From Streptomyces mangrovisoli (GTDB lineage: Bacteria; Actinomycetota; Actinomycetes; Streptomycetales; Streptomycetaceae), in NCBI RefSeq assembly GCF_000974985.2, contig NZ_LAVA02000002.1, positions 1 through 64,000 of the forward strand: a stretch of 64,000 nucleotides of DNA. Direction: 5' to 3'. Below the pieces are notes generated by a model, which saw only the letters and a list, made by a program, of their open reading frames with translations, was not told where the DNA came from and ran no database searches. The position numbers were made by a program, and so were the translations under genes. Shown here piece by piece: positions 17,399-26,715 of this stretch; within the stretch, counting starts at the first letter, position 1, and each line of letters opens with the position of its first letter.

Positions 17399-20300
17399 AT
17401 GGGCGGCGAATCGGCGTGGCTGCGCAAGGTGTGGCAGGGGGGTCTGCTGGCACTCGCGTCGGTCGGGATCCCCGCCGCGGCTCTGGGAAAGTCCGCGCGG
17501 TTGCGGGAGCGCATGCATGAGCATCCCCTCCTCGCCCTCGGGCTGCTCGTGCTCTACGAGCTGGTCGTCGCCGGTGCCGCTTTCATCGGTGCGGTGGTGC
17601 GTGATCTGCGGGAGCGCTGGGTCAAGCGCGCCGCCGACTCCGTCGACCTGTGGGCCCGCCGCAGACTCTCCCCGTACACCCGGCACTTCCTCAAGTACGT
17701 CCGGGCCGCCACCCGTTACATGGACGTCAAGGGCCTGTCGACCGCGGGGGAATTCACGCTCGAGATGCAGGACGTCCTGGTCTCGCTCTCACTGGTACCG
17801 ACCGCGGTGCACGTGCTGACCCCTGACCCGGTACGCCGGCACGCGGCAGAGGTCTCCGGGCGTGAGCAGACGGTCTGGTACTGGCTGCGGCGGGCCAGGC
17901 GGGAGGGGACGGTACTGGCCGTCATCGGACCACCGGGTTCCGGCAAGACCACTTTGCTGCGGCACGTGGCGTTCCGCCTCGCCACGGGTGGCCGGGCGGC
18001 GCGCTCCACGGACCTGCCGGGCATGATCCCGCTCCTGGTGAACCTCCGCGAGCACCAACGGTGGTTCGCGGAGGAGGCGGGGACGCTGCCCGATCTGCTG
18101 CGGCGCTGCCTCACCCAACTCGAGCAAGCGGAGCCACCGTCGTGGGTGGAGACCAACCTGCGCGCCGGGCACATGCTGCTCCTGTTCGACGGGATGGACG
18201 AACTCCCGGACGACACCGCGCGTGTCTCCGTCGCGAACTGGATCGAGGAGCAGTCCGCGGCCTGGTCGGGGAACCAGTTCGTGCTCACCAGCCGCCCGTT
18301 CGGCTACCGCAGCCGACCGCTCGCGGGAGCCACCGTGGTGGAGGTCCAACCCCTGTCGACCCGCCAGATCACCCTCTTCGCCGAACAGTGGTACCGAGCG
18401 ATCGCTATCCGCTCCCACGGGGCCGACAACGACTCCTCCCGGCTCGCCGCCCGGGTCGGCGCCGCGGAGCTGCTGTCACGCCTCGAGGAGAATCCGAGCC
18501 TGTACGAACTCACCGCGAACCCGCTGCTGTTGACCATGGTGGCCAACGTCCACCACTACCGGGGCGCGCTGCCGGGCAGCCGCACCGAGCTCTACTCGGA
18601 GATCTGCGAGGTCTTCCTCGGCAAGCGCCACGAAGCACGGGGCGTCGCCGTCGACATGCCGGGCCGGCGCAAGCGTGCCGTACTGCGCGCCCTCGCCCAC
18701 ACCATGATGTGCCGCAGGCTGGCCGAACTGCCCGTCGCGGAGGCGGTCCAGGTGATCGGGCCCGGTCTGTCGCGGGTGGCGGACGCCGTGGAGCCCGAGG
18801 ACTTCCTGCGGAGCGTCGAAGGCTCCTCGGGCCTTCTGGTCGAGAAGGAGCACGGTGTCTACGCCTTCGCCCATCTGACGCTGCAGGAGTACCTGGCGGC
18901 CGAGCACATCCGCGAGGAACAGCTCCAAGGACAGCTGCTCTCCTGCCTCGACCAGCCCTGGTGGCGCGAGACCGTCCATCTCTACTGCGCGATGGCGGAC
19001 GCCACCGCGATCGTCGACGCCTGCCTGGGCCAGGCGTCCGATCCCGCCATGCTCGCCCTGGCCGCGCAGTGCATCGCCGAGTCCCAGCAGGTCGACGAGG
19101 CGAGCAGGGACGCGGTGACACGGCTGATGAGCCCCGCCGACGCCCGGGAGAACCCGACGAGCCGACGTGTCGCGGCACAGGCCCGACTGCGGCTGCGCGC
19201 CGCCCAGGACATCGCCATCGGCCGGAACACCTTCGTCGGCCTGCCCGTCACCTGGCTCGAATACCAGTACTTCCTGGACGCACGGGCCGAGGACGGCGAG
19301 TGCCTGGTGCCCGACCACTGGGACGATCGGATCTACCCGCCCGGCCAGGACGACGAGCCCGCCGTCGGGCTGCGGTACGAGGACGCGGCACGGTTCTGCG
19401 AATGGCTGACCGTACAGGCGGGTTCGGTCTCCTGGTACCGGCCGCCACGCATCAGCGAGATCGACGCAGTGCTGGAACGCGACGTGCCCGGGTTCTCCCG
19501 GCACGCCTTCTGGACCGGCACCCGGTCGCCCCGCCAGGACGACGGCCGTTTCTGGCCGCTGCACCGGCGGTCGTCGGCTCTCGCTCCCCGGGCCGCCTAT
19601 CCGCCGGTCCCCCTCCCCGCCGGCCGGCAGGCGGCGGTGCGGGCCGCGTCGGCACGCGAGTTGGCCATGGCGGGAGCCGGTGCGTCGTTGCTCGACCTGG
19701 CGCACAGGACCGCCACCTACGATCCCTGCGACATAGGGGCCCTCGTTCCGGATGTCGCGCTGGCTGCCGCACTCGCGCGCGAGCGCTGGGACGTGGACGC
19801 GCGCGACACGACGGCTCGGCGACTGCGCGAGGAGCTGTCGGACCTGCTCGCCGACGTAGCGCGCCGCACCGAGGCCTGCTTCGACCGTCGCGAATGGGCA
19901 CAGCGGCGCACACCGCAGGCGGTCGCCCGCCGTGAAGAATGCCGGATCGACGTGCTGCGGGCGGCGCAGCTCGCCACCGAGCTGCACACCGCCGTCACCG
20001 GCAAGGACCGGTTGCCGCCCAAGCACCAGATGCCGCGCCCCACCCGCAGAATGCCCCTGCCCAGCAGATCGCCCGCCGTTGTCGTGAGTGTCCTGGCGCA
20101 CGCCCTGGCGGAGATCCACCACGAGATGCTCGCCGTCGAAGTACGCCTGCGCGGCGAGGCGTTGCCCACCGAGGCCCTCGTCTACCGACGAGGCGTAGGA
20201 AGTGACCGCCAGGACCGGGGGGAACCCGCACCGGCCGTGGCGTCCGCCGGCCGCGCGCGGGTCTGGCCGGTCCTCAAGCCCTGGGCCGACCGGTGCACGG

Positions 20301-20863
20301 CCCTTCTGCTGCTCCTGGTCTTCGCACCCTTGATCCTGGTGACCGCCTGCGCGGTGAAAGCGGACAGCGCAGGACCACTCCTCTACCGGCAAAGACGCGT
20401 CGGCCTCAACGGCCGGACGTTCATGCTGTTCAAGTTCCGCACCATGGTCGTCAGCGCGGACCGGCAGATGAGAGAGCGCTTGGCTGCGCTCGACAACGAT
20501 GACGGCCTGCTCTTCAAGATCCGGCGGGATCCGCGGATCACCCGGGTCGGTTCCGTCCTACGACGCTACAGCGTGGACGAGTTGCCGCAGCTGCTGAACG
20601 TACTGCGAGGGGAGATGTCCATGGTCGGCCCCCGGCCGGCACTTCCCGAGGAAGTGGCGGTCTACGACTCCAACGTGCTCGGGCGGCTGGCGGTGAAGCC
20701 CGGCCTGACGGGTCTCTGGCAGATCTCCGGCCGGTCGGACCTGCCCTACAACGAAGCGGTGCGGCTGGACCTGGAATACGTCGACCATCAGTCCGCCCGA
20801 CTCGATCTGGTCATCCTCGCCCGCACATTGGGCGCCGTACTGTCCGGGCAAGGGGCCTACTGA
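17399..20863 (+). CDS. Membrane NACHT NTPase fused to FGE-like domain and sugar transferase
   Basis: A continuous 1154-residue ORF with a striking architecture. Residues ~44-66: transmembrane helix. ~170-500: NACHT STAND ATPase with Walker A 'GPPGSGKTT' (G177, K183), Walker B 'LLLFDGMDEL' (D264, D267, E268), 'FVLTSRPFGYRS' and 'FAHLTLQEYLAAE'. ~605-690: FGE/SUMF1-type C-lectin fold ('LPVTWLEYQYFLDA', 'VPDHWDD', 'RYEDAARFCEWL'), degraded after this point. ~740-930: helical linker. ~960-1154: complete bacterial sugar transferase (polyprenyl-phosphate hexose-1-phosphate transferase) with its own hydrophobic helix (966-987), 'LFKFRTM', 'DELPQLLNVLRGEMSMVGPRP' and 'KPGLTGLWQISGRS'. ATG 17399 follows GGGGACGC. 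Inferred: a membrane sensor whose output acts on lipid-linked sugars. Confidence 0.88.
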   Translation: MGGESAWLRKVWQGGLLALASVGIPAAALGKSARLRERMHEHPLLALGLLVLYELVVAGAAFIGAVVRDLRERWVKRAADSVDLWARRRLSPYTRHFLKYVRAATRYMDVKGLSTAGEFTLEMQDVLVSLSLVPTAVHVLTPDPVRRHAAEVSGREQTVWYWLRRARREGTVLAVIGPPGSGKTTLLRHVAFRLATGGRAARSTDLPGMIPLLVNLREHQRWFAEEAGTLPDLLRRCLTQLEQAEPPSWVETNLRAGHMLLLFDGMDELPDDTARVSVANWIEEQSAAWSGNQFVLTSRPFGYRSRPLAGATVVEVQPLSTRQITLFAEQWYRAIAIRSHGADNDSSRLAARVGAAELLSRLEENPSLYELTANPLLLTMVANVHHYRGALPGSRTELYSEICEVFLGKRHEARGVAVDMPGRRKRAVLRALAHTMMCRRLAELPVAEAVQVIGPGLSRVADAVEPEDFLRSVEGSSGLLVEKEHGVYAFAHLTLQEYLAAEHIREEQLQGQLLSCLDQPWWRETVHLYCAMADATAIVDACLGQASDPAMLALAAQCIAESQQVDEASRDAVTRLMSPADARENPTSRRVAAQARLRLRAAQDIAIGRNTFVGLPVTWLEYQYFLDARAEDGECLVPDHWDDRIYPPGQDDEPAVGLRYEDAARFCEWLTVQAGSVSWYRPPRISEIDAVLERDVPGFSRHAFWTGTRSPRQDDGRFWPLHRRSSALAPRAAYPPVPLPAGRQAAVRAASARELAMAGAGASLLDLAHRTATYDPCDIGALVPDVALAAALARERWDVDARDTTARRLREELSDLLADVARRTEACFDRREWAQRRTPQAVARREECRIDVLRAAQLATELHTAVTGKDRLPPKHQMPRPTRRMPLPSRSPAVVVSVLAHALAEIHHEMLAVEVRLRGEALPTEALVYRRGVGSDRQDRGEPAPAVASAGRARVWPVLKPWADRCTALLLLLVFAPLILVTACAVKADSAGPLLYRQRRVGLNGRTFMLFKFRTMVVSADRQMRERLAALDNDDGLLFKIRRDPRITRVGSVLRRYSVDELPQLLNVLRGEMSMVGPRPALPEEVAVYDSNVLGRLAVKPGLTGLWQISGRSDLPYNEAVRLDLEYVDHQSARLDLVILARTLGAVLSGQGAY

Positions 20864-20894
20864 GCCATGCAGTGGGGTGGTTGCGGTGGCATCG

Positions 20895-21338
20895 CTACGG
20901 CTGCGACGGTGCGAGCCCCAACTGGCGCAGGATGCCCAGTTCGTCGGGCCGGTTCCACCGTTCGACGATGCGGCCGTCCCGAATCCTGAAGATGTTGGTC
21001 CCGTGCAGGGTCAAGGGGCGCCCCTCGGCCGGGGCCGGCACCCCGAGCAGTTCACCGCGTTGCGTCCCACTGGCGGTGAAGTGCTCGACGACGAGGTCGT
21101 CCTCGGCGATCATCAGGTTCGGCTCGCTGTGCCAGTCGGGGCACGCCTGCCGGAACACCGCACCGGCGGCGCGGAGGCCTTCACGGTCGGCAGGCGCGTT
21201 GAACGGAGGGTCGTGGTCGACGAAGTCCTCGGCCAGGTACTGGTCGACCGCGCCGAGGTCGCCCTTGGTGAACAGCGCGTCGACGAACGCGCGCACAAGG
21301 TCTTTGTTCTTGGCGAGGGTGGTGTCCGAGCTGTTCAT
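20895..21338 (-). CDS. SnoaL-like ester cyclase family protein
   Basis: A 147-residue NTF2-fold protein of the SnoaL/ester cyclase type: 'KNKDLVRAFVDALFTKGDL', 'YLAEDFVDHDPPF', 'FRQACPDWHSEPNLMIAEDD' and 'HGTNIFRIRDGRIVERWNRPDELGI'. The conserved WH and FRIxDGKIxExW elements are present. The start is placed at MNSSDT (21338), within a longer open frame. Role unknown; homologues include polyketide cyclases and many uncharacterised proteins. It stands alone, convergent with the NACHT fusion gene. Confidence 0.75.
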   Translation of the reverse strand: MNSSDTTLAKNKDLVRAFVDALFTKGDLGAVDQYLAEDFVDHDPPFNAPADREGLRAAGAVFRQACPDWHSEPNLMIAEDDLVVEHFTASGTQRGELLGVPAPAEGRPLTLHGTNIFRIRDGRIVERWNRPDELGILRQLGLAPSQP

Positions 21339-21414
21339 GGCCTCAGTGTGGCCCTCCAGAGATGGCCGCAAACCGCGCATTCTGCCTGTTCACTCCGCTG
21401 CGTCGCGGCTTCCC

Positions 21415-21474
21415 GTCGCCGTCGCCGTCGCCGTCGCCTGCGGCTGCGGCTGCGGCTGCGGCTGCGGCTGCGGT
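21415..21474. repeat. Hexanucleotide repeats GTCGCC x4 and TGCGGC x5
   Basis: Four perfect GTCGCC units (21415-21438) run directly into five TGCGGC units (21439-21468) and one TGCGGT. Period six, no gene evident across them; such tracts expand and contract by slippage. Confidence 0.9.
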
Positions 21475-21570
21475 CGTCCGACCTCGCGCAGCTCCGCGCT
21501 TCCTTCCGGGTAACGCCTTCGTGGGCTGCCCGATCATTGCGCTGACACGGCCTCGGCCGCCGTGGCAGGG

Positions 21571-21609
21571 TGCGGTGATCGCATGCGGTGACCGCATGCG
21601 GTGATCGGG
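21571..21609. repeat. Three 13-bp tandem repeats upstream of 21632
   Basis: TGCGGTGATCGCA (21571-21583), TGCGGTGACCGCA (21584-21596) and TGCGGTGATCGGG (21597-21609) stand head to tail just before the RBS of the next gene. The unit is itself nearly palindromic (TGCGGTGACCGCA), so the block could be a cluster of operator sites. Confidence 0.75.
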
Positions 21610-21631
21610 TACGGCGGACGGAGGGGCTTCT

Positions 21632-22204
21632 GTGGAAGCACAGATGTGGGACGCACTGGTTGACACGGCGAAGAGCGCCTATGCCGCCGGGCTGGGCGAG
21701 GGCACCGTCCCGCGTCCGCTCATCATGCCGCTGGTCGGCGGCGAACTGGTCGGGATGATCTGGGCCCGTCCGTTGGAGACCGGTCAGGACGCACTCACCG
21801 GAATCGTCGAACTCTCGAACATCGCGGCGGCGGCCCGGGCGGACGAAGTGGTCCTGGCCTGGGAGACCCATGACGTCGCCACCGTCTGCGAGCTGCCGGT
21901 CGTCGGCGCGGCGCCGTGCCTGAACATGGTGCTCGCCACGCGCGAGGGGCATGTCCTGCACCAGTTCCCCTACACGGAGCAGCCTCTGCCCCCTGCCGAG
22001 GAAGGCCGGACGTCCGTCGCCCCGGCGTGGGGGCCGGTCCCCGATCCACAACCCGGCGCCGAACTGGTACCGCCGATCCAGGCCGCGGTCGACTACTCGT
22101 TCACACCGCTCGAGCTGGACCACCCCAACCCGTTCGGCGTCACCGTCGTAATGATGGAGGAGGACGGCTACCGGGTGCGTCTGACCGAAGCGTTCGCGTT
22201 CTGA
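21632..22204 (+). CDS. Conserved hypothetical protein (190 aa)
   Basis: GTG start with GGAGGGG 5 bases upstream. A soluble protein with an N-terminal 'MWDALVDTAKSAYAAGLGEG', a hydrophobic core including 'VVLAWETHDVATVCELPV' and a Pro-rich stretch near residue 130. No motif or family is recognised. The 13-bp repeats immediately upstream suggest that it is regulated. Confidence 0.6.
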   Translation: MEAQMWDALVDTAKSAYAAGLGEGTVPRPLIMPLVGGELVGMIWARPLETGQDALTGIVELSNIAAAARADEVVLAWETHDVATVCELPVVGAAPCLNMVLATREGHVLHQFPYTEQPLPPAEEGRTSVAPAWGPVPDPQPGAELVPPIQAAVDYSFTPLELDHPNPFGVTVVMMEEDGYRVRLTEAFAF

Positions 22205-22371
22205 CGGGCGACGAACGGGGCTGGCCTGGTGACCGGGGATCCGATGGAGCTGCTGGCGGCCGGCGAGGGGCGACCTCGCAGGGAACCCGGCTTCGTGGAG
22301 AGCCGGACTCCCTAGGAAGCCTGTCTCCGCCCCTGGTTGCAGACCCCGGAGACGGTGGCGGTCCGGTGCCG

Positions 22372-23358
22372 TCAGCCGAGTGCGTCGAGCAACTCACGCT
22401 CGCGCTCAGCACTGAGCCCTGCGCGCCTTTCCCGGTCCAGCCCCTGCTCGCGCTCCCAGCGCAGCGTGTCGGCCAGCGTCTCCGCCGCGGGACGGTGGCG
22501 CAGTCCCGCGCTGCGCGCCGCGGACCCGGCCCGGGCCGACCACCCTTCCCAGCCCGGCTCGACCAGCCACAGCGCCAGCGACTCGGGACCCATGTACTCG
22601 GCCACCTTGTTGGCGAGCAGCCACGCCGAATCGGCGGTGACCACCGGGCCGGTGTGACCGCCGACGGCACGGGACAGCTCGATCCACTCCTCGAACGCGA
22701 CGACCGGGCCGACCGCGTCGTACGTGCCGGTGGTGCCCCGCTCCGCGCAGTCCAGCAGCCAGGAGGTCAGATCCCGTACGTCGACGACCTGGGTGGGCAT
22801 CGCGGGTGTGGCGGGGACCAGCATCGGCCCCCGCGGATCGCGTGCGGCGCGGGCGACCCAGTAGCCGGAGCGTCCACTGTGATCGCCCGGCCCGCCGATG
22901 AGCCCGGCCCGCGCGACGAGCAGGCGGTCGCCCACGACGGCCGTCGACGCCTGCTCACAGGCGACCTTCGCCTCGCCGTACACCTCGCGGTCGACCTCGC
23001 TCCGGTCGGTGGGGGCGAGCAGGGCCGCGGACTCGTCCGCCCCCGGCGTGGCGTGGGACGCGTAGACGTTGCCGGACGAGACATACGCCCAGTGCCTGGC
23101 CCTGCTGCCCAGTGCGTCGAGCGCTCCACGGACGAATCCGGGCTGCCACGACACCTCGACGACCGCGTCCCACTCGCGGTCGAGCAACGGCCCGTATGCC
23201 GACGGGTCGCGCCGGTCGGCGGCCACCAGCCGTGCCCCGTCCGCGACTTCTCCGCTCTCACCGCGCGCGAGGCACGTCACCCGATGACCGCGTCCGATCG
23301 CCTGCCGCGACAACTCCCGCGCCACCCAAGCCGTTCCGCCCAGAACCAGGATCTCCAT
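22372..23358 (-). CDS. NAD-dependent epimerase/reductase-like protein
   Basis: A 328-residue extended-SDR protein. N-terminal Rossmann '[20 protein letters not shown]' has GGTxxVAR in place of the usual GxxGxxG. '[12 protein letters not shown]' and '[11 protein letters not shown]' supply the catalytic-type Ser, Tyr and Lys (YGEAK = YxxxK). It resembles the RNA-binding/epimerase-like reductases of actinomycetes; the substrate is unknown. ATG 23358 lacks a strong RBS but starts exactly at the first beta strand. Confidence 0.75.
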   Translation of the reverse strand: MEILVLGGTAWVARELSRQAIGRGHRVTCLARGESGEVADGARLVAADRRDPSAYGPLLDREWDAVVEVSWQPGFVRGALDALGSRARHWAYVSSGNVYASHATPGADESAALLAPTDRSEVDREVYGEAKVACEQASTAVVGDRLLVARAGLIGGPGDHSGRSGYWVARAARDPRGPMLVPATPAMPTQVVDVRDLTSWLLDCAERGTTGTYDAVGPVVAFEEWIELSRAVGGHTGPVVTADSAWLLANKVAEYMGPESLALWLVEPGWEGWSARAGSAARSAGLRHRPAAETLADTLRWEREQGLDRERRAGLSAERERELLDALG

Positions 23359-23531
23359 GCCGACACACAAGCACCGCGGCCCTGGTCCGGCCAAGGCGAA
23401 TACGCCGACAGCAGAGGGCCTCCGGCAGACACCGCCTCGGCCCTCCGGCGACAACGCCGACGTAGGCCGACGCGACCAAGTACCGTGAGACCCACGAATG
23501 CACGACCCTTCGTGGAAAAAAGACGTGCAGG

Positions 23532-24278
23532 ATGCACATCCTGGATGACCTCACCGGTCTTACCACCCGTGCCAAGTCTCTGCTGGAACGAACCGGCCGG
23601 CGCGATGGTCCCCCGGCGCCCCGGCTCCCCACCGAGTTCCTGCGGATCCCGGATCGCTCGGGCCGGCCGGTCCCCGCCCCCCTGACGCTCGTCATCCGTC
23701 GCGAGGGTTTCGAGCAGAGGTACGGTGGACTCCGCTACCAGGTGCGAAAGAGCTACACCGCCCAGGGTGAATGCCACGAAGTGCTCCGCGAGTGGCACTA
23801 CGACCTGGGCCAGCACGTGTGGACCGGCTCCGCCCGCGGCTGGTACTTCGATTGGTTCGGGGAACGGGTCTCCTCACCCGTGCGCTATCTCGTGCACACA
23901 GATGGCCGAGTCGGCGTGGACGACGGAGGCGGCACCTTCCTGGAGATCGCCCCGTCCGTCCCTGCGCTCATCGAATCCCACGCCCTCACCGACGCGGTCT
24001 CGACCTGGAACCGCATGACACCCGAGGGCGACAGCTTCGCACTCGCCGGACAACTCGACGGACTCACCGACGTCCCCGAAGCCTCCGGCCACACCATCCG
24101 GTGGCGACTGTCCGACGATGTCGCGGTCCAGGAGTTCCGCACCTGGAGCAGCGAGGCACCACGTCAGTCGCGCGCATTCATATGGAGCCGAGGTCAGAAC
24201 GGCCGGCACCGGGTCGAGGAAGCCGCTGCCCGAGCAGCGGCAAGGTGTCACGAGCTCTGGTTCGATGACGCCTCGTAG
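23532..24278 (+). CDS. Hypothetical protein, possibly SUKH-adjacent
   Basis: A 248-residue soluble protein. The N-terminus is Arg-rich ('[16 protein letters not shown]'); the rest has many Trp and Tyr and '[23 protein letters not shown]', a phrase also common in actinobacterial SMI1-type proteins. No catalytic motif is visible. It overlaps the convergent downstream gene by 31 bases. Family not recognised with confidence. Confidence 0.55.
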   Translation: MHILDDLTGLTTRAKSLLERTGRRDGPPAPRLPTEFLRIPDRSGRPVPAPLTLVIRREGFEQRYGGLRYQVRKSYTAQGECHEVLREWHYDLGQHVWTGSARGWYFDWFGERVSSPVRYLVHTDGRVGVDDGGGTFLEIAPSVPALIESHALTDAVSTWNRMTPEGDSFALAGQLDGLTDVPEASGHTIRWRLSDDVAVQEFRTWSSEAPRQSRAFIWSRGQNGRHRVEEAAARAAARCHELWFDDAS

Positions 24279-24688
24279 CGAGCGAGGATCTCCTGGGCAT
24301 GCTGATCCTGCGGGGCGATCTCCTCGACCGTTTCGCGCGCCTTCCCGGTTCGGCCTGCCTCGCAGAGCGACCGGATCAGCCTGTAGAGAGCGTCACGGTC
24401 ACCGCCCTCTGCTCGCTTGCGGAGCATGGCATCCTGCCCGCGGTCGCGTAGTGCCCGGTTGAGCCGCCTTCGAGCATGGACGTCCGTGCGGGCCAGGTCC
24501 GTGAGTTCTGTGAGCCGTCCCGCGCCGACAAGCAGGTCCATGTGCCACAGGTGGTTGTTGTGGGCGTGGTAGTCGACGGAGTAGCACTCGGCATGGGCGC
24601 TCACAAGGGCGATAGCGATGTCCCAGTCACCGGACTGTTCTGCTGCTCCTGCCTGCTCAACCCATGTCACCGGTCGAGTATCACTCAA
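24248..24688 (-). CDS. Hypothetical helical protein (TPR-like)
   Basis: A 146-residue protein, mostly amphipathic helix: 'AEQSGDWDIAIALVSAHAEC', 'AHNNHLWHMDLLVGAGRL', 'ALYRLIRSLCEAGRTGKA'. The repeating helix pairs suggest a TPR-like scaffold. The start may be TTG 24688 or the in-frame GTG seven codons later (24667). No partner or enzyme motif is visible. Confidence 0.5.
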   Translation of the reverse strand: MSDTRPVTWVEQAGAAEQSGDWDIAIALVSAHAECYSVDYHAHNNHLWHMDLLVGAGRLTELTDLARTDVHARRRLNRALRDRGQDAMLRKRAEGGDRDALYRLIRSLCEAGRTGKARETVEEIAPQDQHAQEILARYEASSNQSS

Positions 24689-25168
24689 GGCTGCTGATGA
24701 TCAGAGGCCGATGGGGATCCGGGAGCTCGCAGGGGTGGAGGCGCGACAGTTCAGCCGACGGCATTCTCGGTCGGGTTCGCGTGTCGGCGAGGCGGTAGGA
24801 ACCGGTGCCGGTCCCGCAGAAGGTGCCCTTGAACCGGAGAGACCGCGATCACGACGCGGCGGGAGCTGGACGTGCGTTCATTCAGACCCGCCGGACTCGG
24901 AGCCCACAATGACCCTCTGCCGGCAGATCCGGACGCAGGGTTCGAGGGGCCGCGTGCGTAACACTGTAAGACGGCCAGAAGGGACTGTTGACCTGCCTGG
25001 TTGATGCCGAGCACCGCGAACCGGCAACCGGAACGGATGTCAGCGGCCCGCAGTCAGAGTCCGTCGGCACCGACCTCGAAGGCGTCGGTGTCCACCACGT
25101 CCTGCTCGGCACGACCGCCTCAACAACGCCACCTTCATCGGCGGCCAGGGCAAGCGAGGCGCACCCCC
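24689..25168. other. No gene seen (480 bases)
   Basis: Open frames here are short, lack RBS and have no family motif. Nothing could be assigned. Confidence 0.5.
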
Positions 25169-25585
25169 TCAGCCAGGCTTCGTCACCCCACCCAAGGGAC
25201 TACGGCGCGCCGACACCCTGCGATGGCTGATCCGCCAGCCGTCGGCGGTGCGCACCACGGTGTCGTCGTAGGAGACGGATCCGCACGTACCGTCCGCCTT
25301 GATTCCCAGTCCCTTGGATCGGACCCGCACCCGGCCGTCCGGCGAAGCCGTTACGACGACGTTGGTGACGTGATGCGCGACGGGGTTGGCGGCGCCCAGC
25401 GCCCACGCCGCGTCCCTGATGGCCGCCACCCCGGACAGCGGCGCCTGGCCGAAGTCGGTGAGGTCGTAGACCACGTCGGGGGTGAACAACTCCTCCAGCC
25501 GGTCGAGGCTTCCGTCGTCAACGAGGTGGCCATGCAACGAGACCAACTCGGTGATGGCCAGGCGGTCTTCAAGAGCGAGCGACAC
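25169..25585 (-). CDS. NTF2/SnoaL-like protein
   Basis: A 138-residue protein of the SnoaL_4/aromatic-dioxygenase-beta-like NTF2 fold: 'LEDRLAITELVSLHGHLVDDG', 'LEELFTPDVVYDLTDFG', 'HHVTNVVVT' and 'YDDTVVRTADGWRISHRRV'. GTG start with GAGAGGA upstream. These proteins bind small hydrophobic molecules or act as isomerases and dehydratases; the substrate is unknown. It stands alone. Confidence 0.7.
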   Translation of the reverse strand: MSLALEDRLAITELVSLHGHLVDDGSLDRLEELFTPDVVYDLTDFGQAPLSGVAAIRDAAWALGAANPVAHHVTNVVVTASPDGRVRVRSKGLGIKADGTCGSVSYDDTVVRTADGWRISHRRVSARRSPLGGVTKPG

Positions 25586-25816
25586 ACGCGTCCTCTCCGG
25601 CCCGACGCGAAAAGCCAGGCCGAGCGTCGATCCGTCGATCCGTCGACGGCACCGCAGCCTCCAACGCCTTCAGGCGCGTCCCGAAGCAACAGGGCCGTCC
25701 ACCGGCCGTGATCGTCCCTCACCGAGGGGCGGCCTGCCACCGACTTGGTCGCCTGCGCCCGGAACCGGGCCCGGTCCCCCGTCGCGTGCGGCGCGGCCCA
25801 GAGGCCACGGGCTTGA

Positions 25817-26494
25817 TCATCGAACTGCCCTCTCGCGTTTCTCGAGCCACGCGAGATACCAGCTCCGGAAGGTGTGGCGCCTCCCCTGCGCGTCGTCGTA
25901 CGGCTCGAAGGGCGGGTTGAGCCCGCAGTCCCGGTGGCGCAGTTCCCCACGGTGGGGGCCGACGACGATGAGCCAGCCGGTCATGCCGCATCCGTTGTCG
26001 CTGATGTGGATCGCACCCCGCCCGCGCTCCAGGTGCCAGACTCCTTCGCCGGTTTCACCGAAGGCCTTGCGGTAGTCGTCGCGATAGCCGGCGTCCTCGG
26101 CGGGGGCGAGGGGTTCGTATCCGGCGGCGCGAAGGGTCGCCCTCTGCTGGTCGGCCCAGTCCTCCGTTTCGACGAACGGCCCAGTGGCGTCCAACAGCCA
26201 GGGATATTCCTTGTCGCAGTCCCAGACCCATCCCCACGTGCCGTCGATGCGGCGCAATGACGTGAGCTCGAGTGCCGGTCCGGGGCCGCCCGCTCCGACC
26301 TCGGCCAAGAACGAGCGGTACTCGTCGGGGAGCGCGACACCGAACTGTGCTTCGACCTCGTCGATCTCAGCGGGAGTCAGGACGGCCTCGAACACCGGCC
26401 AGGGCGACAGGTCATGACCCCGGGCTCGATTTCTCGCCTCCTCCACAGCGATGACGCGTTCTCGGACTCCCGACCACTGAGCGGGCGTGTCCAC
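25817..26494 (-). CDS. SMI1/KNR4 (SUKH) family protein
   Basis: A 225-residue protein with the SUKH core 'VLTPAEIDEVEAQFGVALPDEYRSFLAEVGAGG' (split here: VLTPAEIDEVEAQFG, then VALPDEYRSFLAEVG; about residues 42-75), later 'ISDNGCGMTGWLIVVGPHRGELRHRD', which is typical of this clade. GTG 26494 has GGGGAGAG just upstream. As with the other SUKH genes in this window, no cognate toxin lies next to it. Confidence 0.8.
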   Translation of the reverse strand: MDTPAQWSGVRERVIAVEEARNRARGHDLSPWPVFEAVLTPAEIDEVEAQFGVALPDEYRSFLAEVGAGGPGPALELTSLRRIDGTWGWVWDCDKEYPWLLDATGPFVETEDWADQQRATLRAAGYEPLAPAEDAGYRDDYRKAFGETGEGVWHLERGRGAIHISDNGCGMTGWLIVVGPHRGELRHRDCGLNPPFEPYDDAQGRRHTFRSWYLAWLEKRERAVR

Positions 26495-26715
26495 GGCTCT
26501 CCCCTCGACTCGATGGTGAGCACGGACAGTAGCCCCCGCCACTGACAAGTGACCTGCCTCCGGGCTGAGTGCACGGCCCCGTGCGCGGCCGCACTGCGGT
26601 GCCGCGGGAGTGCGGTGCCGGCCGCCGGAGTGCGACTGTGCCGCACCACGCTGTTGATCATCGATCGTTAGACTCCCGTGGTTCGGAGGGTGTCGCTGGA
26701 CGGGGAGGTCACGCC

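Noticed and set aside
24700..25160. Possible transposase or integrase remnant
   Set aside because: No inverted repeats, target duplication or DDE/tyrosine-recombinase motif could be found in any frame.
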